Assembly (NCBI GenBank): GCA_030248065.1
Contig: JASAMV010008455.1
Span: forward strand, 1 to 64,000
Length of the DNA: 64,000 bases
Direction of reading: 5' to 3'
Source: Rhynchonema sp. JSB1_4
Taxonomy: Eukaryota > Nematoda > Chromadorea > Monhysterida > Xyalidae
Shown: positions 57,258 to 64,000 of the stretch, one piece after another
Layout: each line of letters opens with the position of its first letter
How positions within the stretch are numbered: the first letter of the stretch is position 1
The notes under the pieces: model-generated
What the model was told of the DNA's origin: nothing
Databases searched by the model: none
What the model saw: only the letters and a program-made list of their open reading frames with translations
Program-made: the position numbers and the translations under genes

Positions 57258-60200
57258 ATGCCTAGCCGCCTGGCCAACGACCCTGGACGGACTTCGAAAC
57301 GAGTGCTGTTGTTTCGAAACGGTGACTCAAACTCCGAACCGATCGAGTACACCTACACGCGATATCGAACCCGAACTTATGATAAGTTATTGGAAGACAT
57401 TGACAGGAAAGCACGACCACGGGCTACGAATTTCGGCGTCGGAGGTTGGGCGCTTTTATTTGTATTGTGGGTATTTATTTAAGTGTTGTTGTTGGGGTAT
57501 ATTCGAAAAGCGTCATAACACGTGTTGTTTTGCAACTGACTGATTGTCATGAAGACGAAAAGTGTTTCGCTTATTTTGGTGGCATCAAAATAATGTATAA
57601 CTTTCAAACAAAGCAGGACAAATATCAATGCCGTAGTAAAATTCAGGCGACAGAAACAATAGCATTGAAAAATAGATCGCAATTTAGACCAACCACACAG
57701 GTTCGGGAGTAGCGAAGCTGTACACGGTAGACGGCAAGCGCGAATTAAAGACGTTGGAAGATTTCGAACAATATGAGGGCAATTATGTGGTGGTGGCCGG
57801 CAATGAGAAATACAAACCGATCGATGGCGGATACGAGAATTTGTTGAATGAATCGGAAGGTTGGCGTGTGTGATGTTTCACATATACTTTCTGCTGCAGC
57901 TGTCTTGACGATGGCCTGGTGCACCGTCAGGATCTGTAAAGTAGCAGGCAATTCTGTTTTCGGAGATTGTATTATTTTGATTGGAAAGTTTGAAATTTTC
58001 GCACAGGACAAAAGCCGTGGAAAGACCTGATCGGAGACGAAAAGTCGTACCTGGAATTGAATAAAAAGAAGGGCATTGCGCCAAATGACCCGACCAAAAT
58101 CTGGGATCGAGGGCATAAAGCTGATATTCGGCGATTCACGGTCAAAAGAAATGGCGACCCGAGTTACAAGTTTGTTTTTCATGTTTCATTTTCTTGACTC
58201 AATTAAAAAAATTCCAAACACTCAAATGTCGAAGTATAACATTTTGCAGACCCAAACTATACATTTGGCGTGTGAAGCAAACGCCGACGATGGAAACTGT
58301 TTTGAGGGACATGGAACGCCTGGCACCCCCTGTCGAAGGTTATTGTAGTGTTTATCCTTTTGCCACTGTTTGTTATGTGTGGGAGTCTCGACCAAAGCAC
58401 GCGTGAAGAATAACTTGTTCAAAGGAAGCCGGCATGCGTTTTTTCGTCAATGGTTTCTGTGCCTTGTTGTAAGAATTCCTGCTCTCGAAACCCCGCCCGG
58501 GTCGCATACCCAAATGCTCAAACAAAGTAGACGTGACTAACAAAGAGAGTGGTACATGTATCAGGTGATCTGGCAAAGTTATACCCGTTGAAGTGCTACA
58601 AGAAAGACAACAGCGAGTTTCACGCCAAACTGAAACATCACATTTCATCGCTGCAGGTGGTCAAGTGCGATGCATGTGCCGGCAGAAAGACGGCAAGGTC
58701 GTTGAGGCGGTTGATGAGATTGAGGATGGTGAAACGTACGTGATCTGTGGACAGCAAATGTATCATCCGCCACCGTTAGTGATTTTTATATTTAAAATTT
58801 GTGCAAACCGTGCCATATTTATCCGTTGTGCCGCTCAGTCAACCCGAACGGCTTAAAATTAGATGTATTGCGCCATTCAGTTACCCCAAACAGCTTTTGA
58901 AAAAATTCAGGAGTTTTGACACGCGCCACGCTCGCAAGAACGAGCTCGTCTCATTTACCTTTGATTTATGGGTGAAAACCAAATATCGCAGTGTTCGAAA
59001 AAGTACTCTATAACAGCGCTGTATCATCAGCGTGCCTGCCGTCTGCGTCTATGCTTGTGTGCAACACACCACATCTGCGAAACACACGAGTGCACTGGCT
59101 GTGCGTTATCGATTGACGATAAAGTGAAAAAAAACCACAAAATGCCCTTTCCAGCCGTAGACCATGTGAAGATGAGCAGTTTATTTCGAAAACTTCGGTG
59201 GCGAAGAATACCGCGGGCCAATAATCTGCTTGGACGTATTCAATCTTGTTGAAATAAAATGTCCTTTAACATTCAGGGACCAGGCGGACCAACAATCGGA
59301 TGGGTATCCGGGTCGAGGTTATCGACCGGCTACTGATAGCAGCTACCCTGTGGCTGGAAGGCACGATGATTGGGGTCAGTCACCGTCTTCACATTTTTGT
59401 GTTTTCGTTTCACTTGTTTTTACGCCTCTAGTTGTGTTTTGTTAATTGAACAACTTTTTATCCTGTTCTAGACGACTATGACGACGAGTATTCGTTCTAT
59501 CGCTCCGATCGCAGTCGCCACAGACGTCGGAGTAAGCAAGAAATGAATACGAGAAAAACAATACGCACAAAAACACACTCGCACATTTTGGTTTCACAAA
59601 AATAATTGTAGAAAACTGGGCATTGCGATAAAGCCGTTATACACGCAGTAGATTTTTGATTTTTTTGGTGAATGTTGCAATATCCCAAACGGCTACTGTG
59701 CTCCATAGTCACACAAACACCCTGATTTTCAAGTCAATCGCTGACGAATATAATGTTTCAGACGATGGGCGTGCGCCGTGGGTGGATCCGAACCCGGAAG
59801 AATCGATTGATTGGGAAGACGTGCAGGCAAAGGATAGACAACAGCTGGAGACGTACTACAGGTTTGGCTGGCTGATGTTTTATTGATGAAAAATATCCTG
59901 TCCTGAGCAAGAAATACGTTTACTGTTCATACGCGTGTGATCGAAAAAATCTTAAAACTTCTTGTTCAGCAAACGCGATCTTCGTGACGTGCCGGGTCGA
60001 GCGAGAATTGACGAGCGCAAAGATCAGATCTATCCTGGTGATATCAAATTGTTGTAAGTGTTCATTTTTATTGTGTTCAACTGAAAACCATAAAAAGCTC
60101 CGATTTTCAGCATTTTCCTGAACGGCAAAGGTCAGGATTTCAAGATTGTCGTGCTGACCAAAGCACAACAGAAACGAGGCATGAACTGGGTGATTGAACG

Positions 60201-63200
60201 TTGTGCAACCTCGTTTAGAGTGAACGGGAAAAAGTGGGTCGTTTCTGTTTGCCTTGTTGATTTAGGGTCATTCCACATCGAATTTGACTTGGATGGCAAA
60301 CAAATTGAATGATACAATGAGTTACAGTCACAGAACATGCCTATGTTATCATGCCCATCGAGGGCACACGTGACTGATCGTGGTGTTGAAATGCATGTTT
60401 GGGTACTAACACATTACACCTGGTGACATATGAGTACACATACCATGCCTGACGCAAAAAAACAACAACAGTAACTGAACAAAAATCATTCAGATTGGTG
60501 ACAATGGACGGTCGTAATGTGCGCAACGTTGATGAACTGATACATTTGGGGGCGTATATTGTCGTGCCATTGGGAGAACCTTTCAGGGACACTTGGTTAG
60601 TCAAATTCAGGGTTTGTCTTTTTTCACCCCGCTTTCGCAGGGCCGCAAAAATTCATAGAATACTCATAAATTGCTCCTTTGCACGGAAATCTTTAGTAAA
60701 AGGCGAAAGATTTTCTCGCGAATTGCAAAGGAACCAGAGCTGACCAGGCACACACACAGAGGGGTAGTCTATCGCGGGTGTAACATCCGATCGAAAAGAG
60801 GAATTACAATCCAGTGCTTTTTCATTGTGTTTGCTACCCTGCACTGGTTAGAGGCAGCTGCACGTGCGTGCACTGGTGGTATACATACCTCTGTCATGGT
60901 CTGATCTGGTAAAACAAATGCACCTATACTTGTACATCAAAATCAAGGTACTAGAACTGCACAATTTGTATGTCTATTAACAAGGCCAGTGATGCAAGAG
61001 GTCAGTGGCCAGTCTTTCACGAAAGCACACATCATTTTCAGGTATTACCTGCCCGAAATCGCTTTGGACACGGGAGCTGATGGACAGAATAATCCGCCTG
61101 TGCGCAGGGAAACACTGGCACCTGTGAACGTGCCATCTACTGGCTAGTTAGTGCACAGTATTTTGAAACATCATTCGTCAGCGCTGAGCGCGCTCAACAG
61201 ATATTGTTTCTTTTTTAAAATATCATATGTGTTATTTTTGAAATTTTCGTTATCAATAAACATTCCCAAAGCTAAGTTCCTTCAAAAGTCCCCATTTGAC
61301 AGCACCTACCCTCGTCCGAGCTCCCTGGCCACCCCGAGGTCGCAAGCCGACATACGCCGATCGGACAGGGAGGCACGTGACCGACAACGATCCTATGGCT
61401 ACAACAGAGGCACCAGGCCCAGAACGTCGGGGGGCAGACGGTCCCACTCAGCTGGGGGATCGACACGGTAAATGGTCTTCTACCTAAGTCACTTTCTTTA
61501 TTATTTATTGTGGTTTTTGTTAATAATAGAACTTTGTAAATGAACACCAGAGGGCAAATTGGCACTATGATTTCATAGCACAGGACTTTGCTCATATTTT
61601 ATTTGTCATGTCATTTTTAGCAACTTTGCACATCTGGTCAAACCGCACGTAATTGACAGCATGTTCTGTTGAAAATCACATAGTAACCATTTCAGCCACT
61701 TTTTTATTTTCTATAATTTTGTTTCCACTCAGTTACGGTTACACACACCGAACGCGCAGCAGCTATGTGCGCAGTCCAACACGATATGGCAGCACAGCTC
61801 AACACAGCGTTAGCGGGTTGGTTTCATTCGGTAAATTATTTTATGGACAAAATCACCTTGGTCTATAATTAAAGAAACAAGAATTTACTGCACCAGTAGT
61901 TCAATTACACAGAAATTTGTAGCTTTACTTTTTTGCACACTACTGTGAAATCACTCCACACTGCACACGTTTTATTGACAGATGTTTCACAGTGACCTCA
62001 AATCATCAGACCGGAAACGCACTTCTCCTGAGAGTGTAGTCGGTACGTAATAGCGATGCAACTTCTCCAATGTCGAACTTGTTTCCACATACGAAAAGAG
62101 CATAACTCCAGTTCTCCGTCCGGACTGCCCTGAGCCCCTTTCTAATTCAGGCGCACGTACAGTCGTCGTCGCAGCACGTCTACGCCATTGAGCAGTCGGT
62201 CAGGCGGTGGGGGTGGTCATTACGTGTCACGTGACCATGCGTACAGCTATGGACAGAGGGGCGCCGGGGGACCACAAAGTGCACGACAACCTAAAACCGA
62301 AGAAAGGTGAAAATGAGGGATTCAACACTCAACCTTCTTCATAGCTGTCATTGGGACTCGCAGTCGTTTTCGGTCACCATAACGAATGGTCAGAGGTTAA
62401 CGCCAGAATGGAAACTGCACTATCGTGTCCAGAAGTTTTCACCAGCTTACAGTCGCAAAAAGAAGCTATACACCGTAGGCCTACCAGTGGCGGATCCACT
62501 TCAAAGGAGGGCGAAATTCGAAATGTCGCTTTTGTCTGGTGCTTGTTCCGTTTTTATCCATCGCTTGCTTGTTCTGGGACTATTAATCAAAAAATTATAT
62601 CAACGTATGTAGGTAGGTATAGGCGCACTAAGCACGCGAAAACTTGACCCGATTTGCGAAGATCCGCCCTTGCACTGTGGTTGTCACGTTTCAAGTGCCA
62701 AGCTTCGATGCTTGTTATCATGCCTATTCATCATGAGTCAGGAGGGGTCGTTGAGCACAGAATGCCTACAAGCTGACACGTGAGCTTGATCTACTGTAGG
62801 TCATAGGTTTAGATAGATTTACATAGCATAGATTTAACATAGATTTACGCTGTCACTTGACAAACCATACGCTGGCTGATGTTTCACAGGCAAAGTCGTC
62901 GACGCGATTCGTTGCATCCAGAGAGACGTCGCAGTGGTTCTGTCTCTTTCCAGCTGCCAAAGTTGGTTTCGATCGTTGAATAATATTGTTCTGTATAGGC
63001 TGTACTGTTCTTATTGTTTGCGTGACCAAAAAGAAAGAGAAACGGTGTGTCTTCCTTTTTGGTTGGGCTGCGTTGTTGATCCAGTTTTATTCAATAGCTG
63101 GCAGTTCTCCAAACTACTGTGAAGGTACATAGGTAACTTTACAGCAAAATGTTCTGAATGTTCTCTCAAAGCCACTCAGGCAATCGTTTCGTAGTTTGCT

Positions 63201-63774
63201 GAAACCCTATGAAGCGCAGGGTACGGCCAATCATTTGTGGAACAAAGCTGGTCCATGAGTCCTTGCAACCCCTAGGCCCAACCTCCCCTTTCAGTGACCA
63301 GCCCCGTCGACGTGACAGTTGGGGTGAACCGACGCGTGAACCTTCAAGTCTGAGTCGGGCAAACAAGCAGGGAGACGGGCCGATGCGTTACAGCAACGAT
63401 AATTACAAACAATACGTTAGTTGAAATGGGATCCGCGCCAGAGTCTCTCGGCATTGTTTTATTTGTACCGCTTATCACATTGAAAGCAGTCTGATGTCCT
63501 TGCTTTACCACGACGAGGGCTGCGCCGAGTTAATGAAGTCTTTTGAGCCACAATCGCTGGATATCAATGTGGGAAGACAAATACTGTAGTTGCACTCATA
63601 TTGTGATCATGCTCATGGTGCATAACCCCTGAAGATTCAAACAAACTTAAATCATGAATAAAACCAGCTCTAATATTGCAGTTGGAGCGTCAACACAGCG
63701 AATACGAGGTTCGACCAAAGAAACAACCCAATAAGAAAGTGTTTAAAGGAAGAGAGAACTGGAAACACTATTAA
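57258..63774 (+). CDS. Three-repeat doublecortin-domain protein with Arg/Ser-rich tail
   Basis: Eighteen exons join in frame to 690 residues: 57258-57444, 57701-57859, 58007-58169, 58250-58338, 58657-58774, 59277-59374, 59472-59531, 59762-59861, 59970-60053, 60111-60233, 60494-60595, 61042-61146, 61303-61467, 61733-61816, 62151-62306, 62890-62936, 63276-63415, 63682-63774. Doublecortin repeats bind microtubules. Repeat 1 (about 14-102) has KRVLLFRNGD and KLYTVDGKRELKTLEDFE...YVVVAGNEKYKP. Repeat 2 (about 152-238) has ADIRRFTVKRNGD, RCMCRQKDGKVVEAVDEIED and YVICG. Repeat 3 (about 353-428) has FIFLNGKGQDFKIVVLTK and LVTMDGRNVRNVDEL. The tail from about 460 is rich in R, S, G and Y (YSRRRSTSTP, SRRRDSLHPERRRSG) and ends VFKGRENWKHY. 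No kinase domain follows, unlike DCLK/ZYG-8. Ten of 17 introns start GTT. Copies of the recurrent motif lie next to donors or acceptors of introns 2, 3, 4, 7, 8, 12 and 15. Confidence 0.9.
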
Positions 63775-64000
63775 ATGAATATCTGAACTTTATTCTTGTC
63801 TTCGCCCATAATTTTTGCATGATTTGAGTTTTGCTGGAAACGTCTATCTCACCGTATTTTTTATGTGAAACCCCGGAGCATTCTTTGGTGAAGTTCTCAA
63901 AGCGACAGTTCCCCAGATCACTATCCTGTACGGGCATTGTAAAGAACACGAGCGGGTCTTTATGGGTATCTCGTAGTGTGGCGGTTGAATGAGGGAATGT
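63743..64000 (-). CDS. Possible 3' end of a convergent gene (partial, runs off the window)
   Basis: A minus-strand frame is open from the window edge to a stop at 63743-63745 (86 codons). It includes DTHKDPLVFFTMPVQDSDLG and SHKKYGEIDVSSKTQIMQ. Its last 10 codons overlap the last exon of the doublecortin-repeat gene antisense. I do not recognise a family. The length is only mildly surprising for random sequence, so this is tentative; a splice within it is possible. Confidence 0.3.
   Translation of the reverse strand, partial: TFPHSTATLRDTHKDPLVFFTMPVQDSDLGNCRFENFTKECSGVSHKKYGEIDVSSKTQIMQKLWAKTRIKFRYSFNSVSSSLFL

Larger units (their letters stand above)
9809..62890. promoter_or_regulatory. Dispersed GTGATGTTTCAC motif (27 exact cores)
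   Basis: The 9-base core GAAACATCA or its inverse TGATGTTTC occurs at about 9811, 11531, 14586, 15347, 16471, 22495, 24666, 25430, 26389, 27859, 28594, 28972, 29023, 29316, 32604, 34298, 34995, 42325, 47648, 48294, 51662, 55446, 55587, 57871, 58632, 61165 and 62879. About 25 more sites have one mismatch. The extended form GTGA-TGTT-TCAC is a 4+4 dyad. Flanks do not align between sites beyond about 12 bases. Function unknown; see findings. Confidence 0.75.

Noticed and set aside
9809..62890. CRISPR or tandem-array explanation for the recurrent motif
   Set aside because: Spacing is irregular (tens of bases to several kb), both orientations occur, and the host is clearly eukaryotic with spliced genes.
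9809..62890. The motif as the terminal repeat of one transposon family
   Set aside because: Sequences on either side do not align between copies and no consistent pairing distance or target duplication is seen. The AAGGCAAACTACGCC MITEs carry a related GTGAAACATTC internally, so a distant link is not fully excluded.

Overview
The window is eukaryotic and metazoan. Eight multi-exon protein genes can be rebuilt by hand from GT...AG introns that keep the reading frame, and most match conserved animal families. The gene set (KCNQ channel, neuronal calcium sensor, synaptophysin-like protein, orphan rhodopsin-like receptor, doublecortin-repeat protein) plus short introns and dense small DNA transposons suggests an invertebrate. 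An ecdysozoan such as a nematode is my guess, but nothing here proves the phylum.

Layout. 1-7.7 kb: no gene, a nest of foldback and MITE-type elements, several with verifiable target-site duplications (TTAA, TA, 8 bp). 7.8-13.4 kb (+): PIG-T, a GPI-transamidase subunit. 14.2-15.9 kb (-): NCS-1/frequenin. 15.9-21.7 kb: no gene seen. 21.7-30.4 kb (-): a synaptophysin-like four-pass membrane protein whose 3.4 kb intron holds a complete phospholipid scramblase gene on the other strand (26.4-29.2 kb). 31.5-42.2 kb (-), probably with an N-terminal exon near 45.5 kb: a KCNQ potassium channel. 47.7 and 51.1 kb (+): two tandem three-exon paralogues encoding 75-76 aa single-pass membrane proteins of unknown function. 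52.0-54.7 kb (-): a class A receptor of 353 aa. 57.3-63.8 kb (+): an 18-exon gene for a 690 aa protein with three doublecortin-type repeats and an Arg/Ser-rich tail. 63.7-64.0 kb (-): possibly the end of another gene.

The most striking unexplained signal is a short dyad-like sequence, GTGATGTTTCAC (core TGATGTTTCA, either orientation). Its 9-base core occurs 27 times against about 0.5 expected. Flanks are unrelated between copies. It is absent from the first 9.8 kb of repeats, lies repeatedly just inside intron ends (5' or 3'), immediately upstream of both tandem small genes, and a few times inside coding exons. It resembles the core of the nematode 21U-RNA (piRNA) upstream motif, CTGTTTCA, but a splicing, chromosome-pairing or transposon explanation remains open. 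A second oddity is that about 28 of roughly 70 reconstructed introns start GTT rather than GTA/GTG.

Functionally, NCS-1, KCNQ, the synaptophysin-like protein and the receptor are all families typical of excitable or secretory cells. No operon-like organisation is visible; the neighbours run in mixed orientations.
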